A stretch of 22,063 nucleotides of DNA from an uncultured euryarchaeote (GTDB lineage: Archaea; Nanohalarchaeota; Nanosalinia; Nanosalinales; Nanosalinaceae), in contig CAKZNU010000114.1 in the NCBI GenBank assembly GCA_937132175.1, forward strand, positions 1 through 22,063, in the 5' to 3' direction. Below the pieces are notes generated by a model, which ran no database searches, had not been told where the DNA came from, and saw only the letters and a list, made by a program, of their open reading frames with translations. Position 1 is the first letter of the stretch, and each line of letters opens with the position of its first letter. This document shows, piece after piece, positions 6,162-14,159 of the stretch. The position numbers and the translations under genes were made by a program.

Positions 6162-7160
6162 CTAGAGATCCTCGTAGTTTTCCACAAATACGTTTGAAAC
6201 GGACCTGAACAGGGAAAGTATTACAGGACCGATGAATATGCCTATAGGTCCCATAAGGGTTATGCCGCCGAAGAGACCGAGGACTATCAGAGCGACACTA
6301 AGGTCCGAGCCTTTCTCAACGAGGAAGGGTCTCAGGACGTTATCTGTGAGGGTGACTACGGTAAAACCGTACAGGGCCAGCAGGATACCTGCCTGTGAGT
6401 TTCCGGATACGGAGAGGTATACTGCGGCAGGAAACCAGACGAGTACCGATCCTACAAGAGGAATAACGGAGAGAAGTATCATCACAAAGGTCCAGAAAGC
6501 CCAGGCCTCTATGCCGAAGACCAGAAGCCCCAGCCCTGCTACTGCACCCTGAGCCACTGCCACAAGTATGTGGCCTCTGAGAACTGCAGACATAGCAAGT
6601 GAAACCTCATGTATGAGCTCTCTTTCGGTGTCCTCAGGTAGTGGTGAAAACTCTATCACCCATTCAACCAGATCGGATCCATCACGTATCAGGTAAAACT
6701 CCAGGAAAAGCATCAGAGGCAGGCCGACAGAGAGACTGGCAACTATAGAGACCACTCCGGCAAAGCTGCTGAAAGGAGCCTGTGTGACCGAGCGGATAGT
6801 GGATGATGCCGTCCCCTCCAGGTCAAAATCCGTGCCGAGAAGCTCAGTTCCCAGAGACTCGACATAGCCGAAGTCCACGGAGCCGTTTCTGATGTCTCCA
6901 GCCAAGACGGAGGCATCTTCGGCCAGAGCCGAGCTAAATCCGAGAACCGGAACCACCGCCAGAAACACCGAAAGAGTTACAAGAAGACCCGCAGAGAGAT
7001 TCGGACCGGTTCTGTCCCTCAGGAAGTGATACGGCTTCCTCAGCATGAAAGCCAGAATAGCAGCACCCGCAATATAGGAGAGATACGGAGCCATCATCAG
7101 GTACATCACAAAGCCAAGAAAAGAAAGCAAAACCAGCAAAAAGCCCTTCCTCTCGTTCAT
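6162..7160 (-). CDS. AI-2E family transporter / permease
   Basis: 332 aa from the ATG at 7160 (MNERKGFLLV). A GTG at 7193 would overlap the preceding gene and lies upstream of the TATA-predicted start. Seven or eight hydrophobic segments are visible, with the family pattern: paired N-terminal helices, a soluble loop of about 50 residues (ALAEDASVLAGDIRNG onward), helices around FSSFAGVVSIVASLSVGLP, and the conserved C-terminal PLVGSVLVWFPAAVYL ... GGITLMGPIGIFIGPVILSL. Family members export small molecules or act as Na+/H+ antiporters; the substrate is not predictable. It follows the TctA-like gene by 22 nt, but the TATA box in that gap implies its own transcript. Confidence 0.88.
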   Translation of the reverse strand: MNERKGFLLVLLSFLGFVMYLMMAPYLSYIAGAAILAFMLRKPYHFLRDRTGPNLSAGLLVTLSVFLAVVPVLGFSSALAEDASVLAGDIRNGSVDFGYVESLGTELLGTDFDLEGTASSTIRSVTQAPFSSFAGVVSIVASLSVGLPLMLFLEFYLIRDGSDLVEWVIEFSPLPEDTERELIHEVSLAMSAVLRGHILVAVAQGAVAGLGLLVFGIEAWAFWTFVMILLSVIPLVGSVLVWFPAAVYLSVSGNSQAGILLALYGFTVVTLTDNVLRPFLVEKGSDLSVALIVLGLFGGITLMGPIGIFIGPVILSLFRSVSNVFVENYEDL

Positions 7161-7180
7161 AAAACAGCATTTGACTCCGG

Positions 7181-7190
7181 AATTATAAAG
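7181..7190 (-). promoter_or_regulatory. TATA box for the AI-2E transporter
   Basis: The reverse strand reads CTTTATAATT, centred 25 nt before the ATG at 7160. It overlaps the stop codon of the TctA-like gene and decides for the shorter start. Confidence 0.55.
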
Positions 7191-8337
7191 CACCCGGAAA
7201 ACTATACGAGATCAGAGCCGGCACAAGAAGCACCGTCATACAGACCCTTCTGTCCCCCTCAATCAGAGAGACATAGCCAAGAGCAGATCCTGCCACGAGT
7301 ATCAGGAGGCCCTGAAACCCTGTGAAAATAGCTACAGCACCTACCAGAAAGACGAGGACGCCTGAAAGCAGATATTCTACCGGAACGGATCTCAATAGAC
7401 AGAGATACCGCCTGGCCACCAGAGAGGTCAGAGGTGCCGTTACCGCGGCAGCGAGCACCGATGCCACAAAGATAACCAGAAGATCAGGACCTGTTCCCGC
7501 CATCTCCAGAGCTACAGCAGGCCCGGAGCGAGACGCTCCCAGTAGATGAAGTGAAACTAGGGAAAACAGTATATCGGTGGTATTTACCGCTCCGAGAGCG
7601 GTTGCGAAACCATCTCTGTCCAGATCTGCGAGAGGCGCAAGAAAGCTGGCAGAGACCGCACCACCTACACCCGGGATTACGCCTGTAACAAAACCGGATG
7701 CCGTACCTAGTAGGCCACCTCTCAGACATTCCGAAACAGATACCTCTGGATATCTCTGTTCAGGTATACCGCGGCCGGAGGAAAGCACAGACCACACAGC
7801 AGGTACCGCGAAGAGGCCTGAAAACATCGGTATAAAGACAAAGGACTGGTTCACACCAGAGTTAAGAGAGACAACTCCGAAGACTCCGCAGAGAAAAGCC
7901 AGGGGGAGAGAGCTCAACCCTCCGGAATCCAGCACAAGAAAGAAGATGAAAAACAGAAGTATAAAGGGCATAATGCCGGTCAGAAATGCATAAAGAGGCT
8001 TCAGGAAGACGAAGGAGAGTAACCCTAGGGCCAGGGCAAAGACTACCCCTAACGCTCCTCCATAGACGGTCTTCATGTACACCTCCAGACCTCTTCCATT
8101 CTTCACGGTCTCTGATGAGAAGACGGAGGTCAAGGCAGCATCGGCGTCCGGAGCCGAGACGAAGATAGCCGGCAGAAAGTCCAGGAAAGTATGTACCACG
8201 GAAAGAGACGCAAGAAAGACTCCAAACACACTCAGAGGAACCTGGAAAGAGAGGTACAGGGGAAACAAGGTAAATATAACCGTGTTTGGATGGATGCCAG
8301 GCACAAGACCTGTAAAGGTGCCACAGAGGATACCCAC
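7183..8337 (-). CDS. TctA-like permease (tripartite tricarboxylate transporter family)
   Basis: 384 aa from a GTG at 8337; the true start is probably further upstream. About ten hydrophobic segments in two related halves: GTFTGLVPGIHPNT at 6-19 and GTASGFVTGVIPGVGG near 210-225, the duplicated G-x-x-x-G-x-x-P-G motif of TctA. An archaeal branch of this family works without obvious TctB/TctC, and none is seen here; the substrate is unknown. The GTG starts in the middle of the first helix. The frame remains open to 8373, adding residues ITGIDLLAAAFL that complete that helix, but this stretch has only ATT codons as possible starts before a TAG at 8379-8381. See the finding on start codon choice. 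Confidence 0.85.
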   Translation of the reverse strand: MGILCGTFTGLVPGIHPNTVIFTLFPLYLSFQVPLSVFGVFLASLSVVHTFLDFLPAIFVSAPDADAALTSVFSSETVKNGRGLEVYMKTVYGGALGVVFALALGLLSFVFLKPLYAFLTGIMPFILLFFIFFLVLDSGGLSSLPLAFLCGVFGVVSLNSGVNQSFVFIPMFSGLFAVPAVWSVLSSGRGIPEQRYPEVSVSECLRGGLLGTASGFVTGVIPGVGGAVSASFLAPLADLDRDGFATALGAVNTTDILFSLVSLHLLGASRSGPAVALEMAGTGPDLLVIFVASVLAAAVTAPLTSLVARRYLCLLRSVPVEYLLSGVLVFLVGAVAIFTGFQGLLILVAGSALGYVSLIEGDRRVCMTVLLVPALISYSFPGAL

Positions 8338-8393
8338 GAGGAAGGCTGCCGCCAGCAGATCAATACCTGTAATACTTGCCTATTCGACACCCG

Positions 8394-8405
8394 ATTTGAA
8401 AAAAG
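8394..8405. promoter_or_regulatory. Shared AT-rich core promoter between NAC and the TctA-like gene
   Basis: GATTTGAAAAAAG reads as a weak TATA element on both strands. Its centre is 27 nt from the NAC ATG at 8427 and 27 nt from an in-frame ATT at 8371-8373 of the TctA-like gene. Confidence 0.4.
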
Positions 8406-8426
8406 ATGGTTCACAACTTGGTAGGT

Positions 8427-8750
8427 ATGTTTGGCGGAAAAGACATGGCGAAGATGATGAAGCAGATGGGAGTGGACATGGATGAACTCGATGCAGACAG
8501 GGTCGAGATACATATAGGTGATGAAAAGATCGTCTTTACGTCACCGTCAGTATCGAAGATAGATGCACAGGGTAAAGAAATGTTCCAGCTGGAAGGAAAG
8601 TACAGCAGAGAGGAAAAAGACTCCCAGCCAGAGGTAAACGAGGAAGACATAGAGCTTGTCAGGGAGAAGACGGATGCGTCCAAACAGGAGGCCAGAGAGA
8701 CGTTGATGGAGGCCGAGGATCCTGCAGACGCGATCATGGAGCTTAGATAG
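8427..8750 (+). CDS. nac: Nascent polypeptide-associated complex protein (archaeal NAC)
   Basis: 107 aa from the ATG at 8427 (MFGGKDMAKMMKQMGVDMDE), which matches the normal start of archaeal NAC; an in-frame ATG at 8406 is within the promoter region. The NAC domain covers about 20-65 (DADRVEIHIGDEKIVF ... FQLEGKY). A UBA domain fills 70-107 (NEEDIELVREKTDASKQEAR ... DPADAIMEL). In archaea it forms a homodimer at the ribosome exit tunnel and shields nascent chains. It converges with the secF-secD operon; both serve protein biogenesis. Confidence 0.93.
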   Translation: MFGGKDMAKMMKQMGVDMDELDADRVEIHIGDEKIVFTSPSVSKIDAQGKEMFQLEGKYSREEKDSQPEVNEEDIELVREKTDASKQEARETLMEAEDPADAIMELR

Positions 8751-8785
8751 ACCTCCCAAAACTCGGACTTCGATTTCTCAATATC

Positions 8786-8798
8786 TTGTCTTTTTTCT
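8786..8798 (+). terminator. Oligo-T terminator after NAC
   Basis: A run TTTTTTCT at 8791-8798 begins 41 nt after the NAC stop and touches the stop codon of the convergent secD. It suits archaeal oligo-T termination. Confidence 0.4.
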
Positions 8799-10413
8799 AC
8801 TTCTCCATGCTCTCAAGTACCTTCGCAAACGCCGGCCGTGTAACCGATATTCCGACAAGTATACCTACTATTGTGGTTGTGGCAAACTCCTTTATCGACT
8901 CCAGTGGCGTCAGGTTAAACGTCGATGAGGCAAACGCTACCGTAAGTCCGAGGATGCCTGCTGCAACGTAGTGGCTGTTTGACCTGTCTGTATAGAAGTT
9001 ATACGTCAGTAAGGCAATTGATCCTGCGCCGATGAGCGTAGTAGAGAGGTTTGGAGACAGGATCGGAATCATTGCTCCTATGGTAGAGGCGGCGGACGTA
9101 AATATTACGAAAAACGCTGTCTTCATTTTCTGTGTCCAGTCCTTTACCTGTTCCTCTTCGGACTCATCTGCTATGATTATCTGGTCGTCGACGCCGGTTC
9201 CTACCGCAGCGATTATTCCGGCGACTGCCGAAAGAGTCAGGGTCGCAAAGTTCGTGAACCATAACCCGATCAAAACAAAGACCTCTGAAGCCCCTGTGAA
9301 AACTATCGGCAGTACAAGCCTTGGATTCCTGTACCTGAGGAAGACGATAAACCCTACGGCGATCAAGGCACCGATAATCGAAAGCACCGATGCCGTCATG
9401 AACTGGCCTCCGATATTGCTGGAGATGGTCTGTCTGCCCACAACCTCGACCGGCTCAGGCAGGTTGCCCGACTCGAGATACCCTTCAACCCGTTTCATCC
9501 GTGTCCTGAGATCGTCTGCACTGTCACCGTTTAGGTTTATAGTCGGGTTCCTGGTTGTCGAGCTTCTGAAGAAGTCCGAGACGCTGAAGGCTGTAATCTC
9601 CTCGCTGTCGATATAGATCGTTAGGTTGGCTGTCCTGCCGTCCTCCATGACCAGAGTACCACGGCTTGAACGGTAGTTCTGTGCTACATCCTTCATCCTC
9701 TGTTCTGCGTCAATACTGATTGTAAGAGGGATCGTTGCCTCGAATCCACTCTGTGGAGAGCCCGAGACACCGTAGCCCATCTGTGCAGACCGTCGTACAC
9801 CCTGGATGTCCTGATTGTCGTAGACACGGACCGACATCAGGCTTGTCTCTCCCTCATCCTCCAGGTAGAAAAACCTTGTGTCGCCGGCCTCAACGGACTC
9901 TCCCGGATCCAGAGTGGATAAGGTCTGGTTTCCCTGTGAAACCATCACGGAACCGTTTTCCCTCGAAAAGCTGTAGGTGTCTTTTACGGTAATCTCCTTG
10001 GAGTTCCTGACGATGAAAGGCATATCGGCACGGAAGGAACCTTCCTGTGCGATAAGCTCTGCCACCCTCGAGGTATTCGTGACGGGTGTAGTAACCGATA
10101 TCCTGGGCTCTCCCCCCACATCCCTGGTGGTTACGGATCCGCCAAGACCCAGTGTACCGATTCTTTCCTCAAGTATGTTGGCGACGGTCGATGCAACCTG
10201 TTCTGACTGGTTGTTCTGAACCTTCAGTGTAAGCTGGGATCCCCCGGTAAAGTCTATACCCATGCTGCCGTTGAGCCCTGTAAGTGAATACGTATCAAAT
10301 GCTCCGTCGTTGTTTGTATCCTGCGGTGTAGGCCCTAGGCTCACTACAGATATACCAAGTACTACAGCAAGAATCCAGATACGCCATTCCTTCGCCAGAG
10401 ACTTTAGTTCCAT
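8797..10413 (-). CDS. secD: Preprotein translocase accessory subunit SecD
   Basis: 538 aa, the archaeal SecD size. A single N-terminal helix (about 11-27) is followed by a large extracytoplasmic region starting with the D54-FTGG motif, then a five-helix RND-type bundle from about residue 340 to the end. The fourth-helix motif is near residues 405-417 (GTGVDDQIIIADE), which in SecD carries proton- or ion-coupling Asp residues. It pairs with SecF in the membrane to help pull preproteins through SecYEG. It overlaps the end of secF by 10 nt, so translation is coupled, and the archaeal order secF-secD is kept. Confidence 0.95.
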   Translation of the reverse strand: MELKSLAKEWRIWILAVVLGISVVSLGPTPQDTNNDGAFDTYSLTGLNGSMGIDFTGGSQLTLKVQNNQSEQVASTVANILEERIGTLGLGGSVTTRDVGGEPRISVTTPVTNTSRVAELIAQEGSFRADMPFIVRNSKEITVKDTYSFSRENGSVMVSQGNQTLSTLDPGESVEAGDTRFFYLEDEGETSLMSVRVYDNQDIQGVRRSAQMGYGVSGSPQSGFEATIPLTISIDAEQRMKDVAQNYRSSRGTLVMEDGRTANLTIYIDSEEITAFSVSDFFRSSTTRNPTINLNGDSADDLRTRMKRVEGYLESGNLPEPVEVVGRQTISSNIGGQFMTASVLSIIGALIAVGFIVFLRYRNPRLVLPIVFTGASEVFVLIGLWFTNFATLTLSAVAGIIAAVGTGVDDQIIIADESEEEQVKDWTQKMKTAFFVIFTSAASTIGAMIPILSPNLSTTLIGAGSIALLTYNFYTDRSNSHYVAAGILGLTVAFASSTFNLTPLESIKEFATTTIVGILVGISVTRPAFAKVLESMEK

Positions 10414-11357
10414 ATATTCACCCTGTCAGCGTATTCATCAATCTTTTCCTCAACTCCAAGCTCGTCTCTCTGATACTTCTGCAGAATGTATGCATTTCCA
10501 AACCATGTAAAGGGCATATCGGCCAGAAGCCCTATAACCATCACCGAAGCTACCATTGAAAGGGTCGAAGGACCTACGATAGCAACAGACACGAGATAAA
10601 GTATCGTGAAGCCTGCTACCCCGCCGGAACTCATCGTGACCCCTGTTTTTGCCGCACTCCACATCCTGTCCTCAAGTGAGCCTCTCTTCTGTTTGAGGAC
10701 CCTCGAGGACAGTACAATATCCGTATCGACGCTGTACCCGATAAGCATCAAAAGAGCGGAAAGAGATCCGGGCGTAAGCGGGATACCGACAAGAGACATT
10801 ACTCCTACAGAGAAGATCACGTCCGCTCCTGCCGCAAATATCACTGCCGCACTCGGAACCAAGTCACGGAAGGAGGTAAAGATTACGAGGCTCATTATCG
10901 TGAATGCAAGTATGAATGTCCAAGTAGCTATCGTCCTCAGGGTTTCCGCTAGCTCCTTTTTGGAGAAGTTCAGGCTCAGAACGTCTGCATCATCCAAAGA
11001 GTAGCTTCTCACCGAGTTAGAGTTCATTATATTCAGGATTTGAGACCTGTTGAGTTTTGGAGGAGGCACTGTTACCTCAAGTACGCTTGTTTCCCCTGAG
11101 TCTATCCTTATCGAGCTTGATCCCTGCTGTCCCTCGGAAGAAAATATCTGGTCGACCTGAGCGGTATCGAAGTCCTGAGTCATGTTCAGCCGTACGGTGG
11201 TTCCTCCTGTGAAGTCCTGTCCAAGCTGAAGCACCTTCCCGTTCTGCATGTATCCGGCACCCATCATCACAAAGGACAGCACCAGAAGACCAACAGGAAT
11301 CCATGCATACCTGTCATAGTCCTCCATCATCTCCTTGAACTTCGACTCTAGGTTCAC
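10404..11357 (-). CDS. secF: Preprotein translocase accessory subunit SecF
   Basis: 317 aa from a GTG start at 11357 (MNLESKFKEM when read with initiator Met); a TATA box at 11382-11391 is 29 nt upstream. The first helix is at about 19-35, then LGQDFTGGTTVRL with FTGG at 49-52, a small periplasm-side domain, and five helices from about 135. The RND motif IGYSVDTDIVLSSR is near 207-220. It acts with SecD in protein export. Acidic loops fit a halophile. The 3' end overlaps secD. Confidence 0.94.
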   Translation of the reverse strand: MNLESKFKEMMEDYDRYAWIPVGLLVLSFVMMGAGYMQNGKVLQLGQDFTGGTTVRLNMTQDFDTAQVDQIFSSEGQQGSSSIRIDSGETSVLEVTVPPPKLNRSQILNIMNSNSVRSYSLDDADVLSLNFSKKELAETLRTIATWTFILAFTIMSLVIFTSFRDLVPSAAVIFAAGADVIFSVGVMSLVGIPLTPGSLSALLMLIGYSVDTDIVLSSRVLKQKRGSLEDRMWSAAKTGVTMSSGGVAGFTILYLVSVAIVGPSTLSMVASVMVIGLLADMPFTWFGNAYILQKYQRDELGVEEKIDEYADRVNIWN

Positions 11358-11381
11358 TGAGAGAAAACCGGCGGTGTGAAC

Positions 11382-11391
11382 ATTTTAAACC
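11382..11391 (-). promoter_or_regulatory. TATA box for secF-secD
   Basis: The reverse strand reads GGTTTAAAAT, centred 29 nt before the GTG at 11357, which supports this non-ATG start. Confidence 0.5.
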
Positions 11392-11393
11392 AT

Positions 11394-11439
11394 CCCGGTC
11401 AGAGGTTCTCCTAATTTAGCTAAGAAATGTCTGACCCGG
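11394..11439. promoter_or_regulatory. Inverted repeat between secF and aglB, possible shared operator
   Basis: CCCGGTCAGA (11394-11403) is repeated in inverse as TCTGACCCGG (11430-11439), with 9 of 10 positions matching and 26 nt between. An 8-bp palindrome TTAGCTAA (11416-11423) lies inside. The arms flank the start-proximal sides of both core promoters. Confidence 0.3.
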
Positions 11440-11445
11440 CCCTAT

Positions 11446-11456
11446 GATAAAAAACC
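11446..11456 (+). promoter_or_regulatory. TATA box for aglB
   Basis: GATAAAAAACC is centred 27 nt before the ATG at 11478, giving a leaderless aglB-gpt transcript. Confidence 0.5.
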
Positions 11457-11477
11457 CTTAGAGCCCAAAAGTATAAC

Positions 11478-14159
11478 ATGAACGCAGAAGAACTCAGGGA
11501 GAAGGTATCTGAGTACACAGGCAAGGAAAGTCTAAAGGCTCGCTGGCCGGTCTATACTGTTGCAGGAATCTTCCTGCTGGCTCTGTACATAAGGTATCTG
11601 CCAGAACAGGGGATGCAGTACCTGCAGGCACTTGACCCTTACGTACTGTTCCGTAACGCCCAGCACCTGGCATACACCGGATCCCTGCCTCCGACCGACT
11701 TCCTGTTTTACTTCCCGTACAACAACCCAACGTTTTTCAACGACATAGGAGGTATATTCTTCCCTGCCCTGATGTGGTGGGGAGGCGCCAGCCTGTTTTT
11801 CCCTTCCTTCCTGGAATGGGCGCAGTTTTACCCGGCGCTGATGGGAGCTCTATCGACTGTTGCAATGTATTTCTTCGGCAAGGAGGCTCTCGACAGGAAA
11901 ACCGGTGCAGCAGCTGCCTTCTTCCTCGCGGTCACTCCTGGAGTCCTGAGGAGGTCTTCGGCAGGATTCTTCGAGAAGGAACCTATCGGAACCTTCTTCA
12001 TGATGACAACGCTTTACTTCTTCACCCGTGCATGGAGAAGAACTAGTAGGGCTTCGGGAGTACTTTCTGGCCTTTCACTGGCATTTTTCACGATTTCCTG
12101 GGGTGGTTCACAGATGATGTGGCTGCTTCTGCCTCTGACGGTAGGCTCTCTGATCTTCATCAACGAGGAGGTACAGGAGCTTCTGGTCGCATACACGCCG
12201 ACGGTTCTGATAGGAGGTCTCGCAGCCTACGGCATCGATCAAAACACTTTCAGCCTTACAGGAACACTTTTCGTGGCGAACATGGGACTTCTCGGCGTGC
12301 TGTGGGCAAGATACCTGGTGGAGGAGCTGGAGCTTGTCTCACAGGACCGTCTGAAGTACTTCGTGCCCGGAGCCTCGGTAGCAGGAGTCTTCGCACTGAT
12401 TCTTTCTCCGCTCTTCCTGCCTTACCTCTCAAAGATATTCACAACGATAATGGACAAGGCTTTCAACGCTGCAGGAGGCGGAGTGATCGGTTCAACTGTA
12501 GCAGAGAACCAAGCGCCGTCAGCAGCACAGGTAATCTCCAGCCTCGGGGCTACCGCAGCAGGAGGCATAAACCAGGGGCTTGGAACTGCAGCAAACTTCG
12601 TCGGAACCTTCCCTCTGATGATGGTAGGAGCAGGGTTTCTGGGAGGTGCCGTAACACTGGTACTGATGAAGAAGTACGGCCTGATAGGCGGAGAGATAAG
12701 CTACACTACGTATACCTCCGGGTTCATGGCTGCAGTAACAGGATGGTCTCTGGCCGTGACAGGATTCTTCATACAGAGTGCGATCATCGGGGTTGCAGGC
12801 GCAGTCGTGATGGTTGCGGGATTCGTGGCTTTCAACAGGTTCCTGGATGAAGACGGCTGCTTCAGATTTACAGCCTTACTCTCGGGATCAGGAGCCGTAT
12901 TAAACGTCATGCTGCTTCTTGGAAGCGGACAGTTGATCTCTATGATTCTTCCTCCTCTTGTGGCCTCGCTCGGGATCTCGGTCTCCGCGTACTTCGGGGA
13001 TCTTCTGGAGGGAGACATGGGACTCAGGACAGACTGGTACGCAGTTCTTCCACTGCTGTTTGTAGCCTCTAACCTGTTTGCGGCACTGCTCAGGAGCCGG
13101 CTAATCTTCCTCTCGTCCTTCTCGGTGGCTCTGGTAGCCGGGCACGGACTTGCAAGGATATTTGAAGCTGCACAGGGAGTTGACCTAACCAGATTCACGG
13201 AGTTTGAAAACATCGACAGGGTTAGGCTTGTAGCCTCCGGATTGGTGATGGCTCTGCTCGTCGTGACCAACGTTTCAGCAGCATACGTTAATGCTGCCGG
13301 AGTTCCTGGAGATCCCAGCTCTGTAGGCATCACAGGATCCCCAAACCAGGCGTGGGACCGCAGCCTGACCTATCTGGAGGAGGAGACTCCTCCTGGATCA
13401 GCGGTCATGTCGTGGTGGGACTACGGGTACCACCTGGAGTCTATCGGGAGGAGACCGTCCATTGCTAACGGGAAAAACGCCGGTTACTACACCCAAGGCA
13501 GCGAGAGAGCGGTCAACATGCCTCTGGCTGACTTCCTCACAAGCTCAGATCCCCTGAACACGCCGGGAATCGATAACTTCCTGGAGAAACACTCGGTTGA
13601 CTACATCCTGTTGGATAACACGATGATAGGTAAGTACTCAGCAGTATCAACCATCTCAAACAGGGCGGCACAGCTACCTAACGAGACCAAGGACGATCCA
13701 CAGGGAATCAACTCAATCAGCACGCCCGGAAACACTCGCTCAGCGGTAAGCCAGAGCGGAAACACAACTGTAGTGAGATACAGCTCACGTGGAGTAAGCA
13801 TAGGTCTGCCGATCAACATCACGAACAGAAGCGTAGAGATCAGCGGAGCCCCAAGCTTCAGCCAGAGAACAAGACGTGGAAACTTCAGGGGAACCATAGA
13901 CTGCGTCATCACAGAGGACGGTAAAAAGACCTTCGACGTCGACTCACAGGTACCTTACTGTGTGGCGCAGGATCCTTACTACAGTCTGGAGAGGGCCTTG
14001 CCGACCCGGCAGCCAGCCCGTCTTGCCCTGGTACCGAAGTCAATCTCGGACTCGACCTTTGTAGAGCTCTACCTTGGAGACGGCTCGGAGCTTCCATGGG
14101 CTGAGAAAATCCCTGAGGCATCGAACGACTACGTGAAGGTCTGGGAAGTAGACCGATGA
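11478..14159 (+). CDS. aglB: Oligosaccharyltransferase AglB (STT3 family)
   Basis: 893 aa. About 13 membrane helices cover roughly residues 25-590, then a soluble extracellular C-terminal domain. The first catalytic Asp is D53 in ALDPYVLFRN. The second acidic motif is in GFFEKEPIGTF near residue 170. The STT3 signature WWDYG is at 646-650. A DK/MI-type motif is DNTMIGK at 713-719, which helps recognise the +2 Ser/Thr of the N-x-S/T acceptor. The enzyme transfers a lipid-linked glycan to Asn on the outer face. The gene has its own promoter and overlaps the next gene by ATGA, so the transferase and the first-step lipid-carrier enzyme are translationally coupled. Confidence 0.96.
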   Translation: MNAEELREKVSEYTGKESLKARWPVYTVAGIFLLALYIRYLPEQGMQYLQALDPYVLFRNAQHLAYTGSLPPTDFLFYFPYNNPTFFNDIGGIFFPALMWWGGASLFFPSFLEWAQFYPALMGALSTVAMYFFGKEALDRKTGAAAAFFLAVTPGVLRRSSAGFFEKEPIGTFFMMTTLYFFTRAWRRTSRASGVLSGLSLAFFTISWGGSQMMWLLLPLTVGSLIFINEEVQELLVAYTPTVLIGGLAAYGIDQNTFSLTGTLFVANMGLLGVLWARYLVEELELVSQDRLKYFVPGASVAGVFALILSPLFLPYLSKIFTTIMDKAFNAAGGGVIGSTVAENQAPSAAQVISSLGATAAGGINQGLGTAANFVGTFPLMMVGAGFLGGAVTLVLMKKYGLIGGEISYTTYTSGFMAAVTGWSLAVTGFFIQSAIIGVAGAVVMVAGFVAFNRFLDEDGCFRFTALLSGSGAVLNVMLLLGSGQLISMILPPLVASLGISVSAYFGDLLEGDMGLRTDWYAVLPLLFVASNLFAALLRSRLIFLSSFSVALVAGHGLARIFEAAQGVDLTRFTEFENIDRVRLVASGLVMALLVVTNVSAAYVNAAGVPGDPSSVGITGSPNQAWDRSLTYLEEETPPGSAVMSWWDYGYHLESIGRRPSIANGKNAGYYTQGSERAVNMPLADFLTSSDPLNTPGIDNFLEKHSVDYILLDNTMIGKYSAVSTISNRAAQLPNETKDDPQGINSISTPGNTRSAVSQSGNTTVVRYSSRGVSIGLPINITNRSVEISGAPSFSQRTRRGNFRGTIDCVITEDGKKTFDVDSQVPYCVAQDPYYSLERALPTRQPARLALVPKSISDSTFVELYLGDGSELPWAEKIPEASNDYVKVWEVDR

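Noticed and set aside
7161..7193. GTG start at 7193 for the AI-2E transporter
   Set aside because: It would overlap the TctA-like stop and lie upstream of the expected transcript start; ATG at 7160 fits the TATA spacing and the family N terminus.
7183..8337. TctA-like gene as a 5'-truncated pseudogene
   Set aside because: Both repeat motifs and all later helices are intact, and the missing first-helix residues are encoded in frame just upstream; a start-codon issue explains it better.
9032..9616. 194-codon plus-strand frame opposite secD
   Set aside because: Mirror of the SecD helices on the antisense strand; the secD frame carries the GTGVDD and FTGG motifs.
12119..12850. Long open frame of 243 codons on the plus strand inside aglB
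   Set aside because: It is a +1-type shadow of the AglB frame, rich in Ser/Arg/Gly/Cys and unlike any family; AglB has all its motifs in the other frame.
12701..13333. 210-codon reverse-strand frame opposite aglB
   Set aside because: Antisense shadow with low-complexity Thr/Ala/Ser/Pro composition, no promoter and no motif; it lies inside the AglB membrane region.
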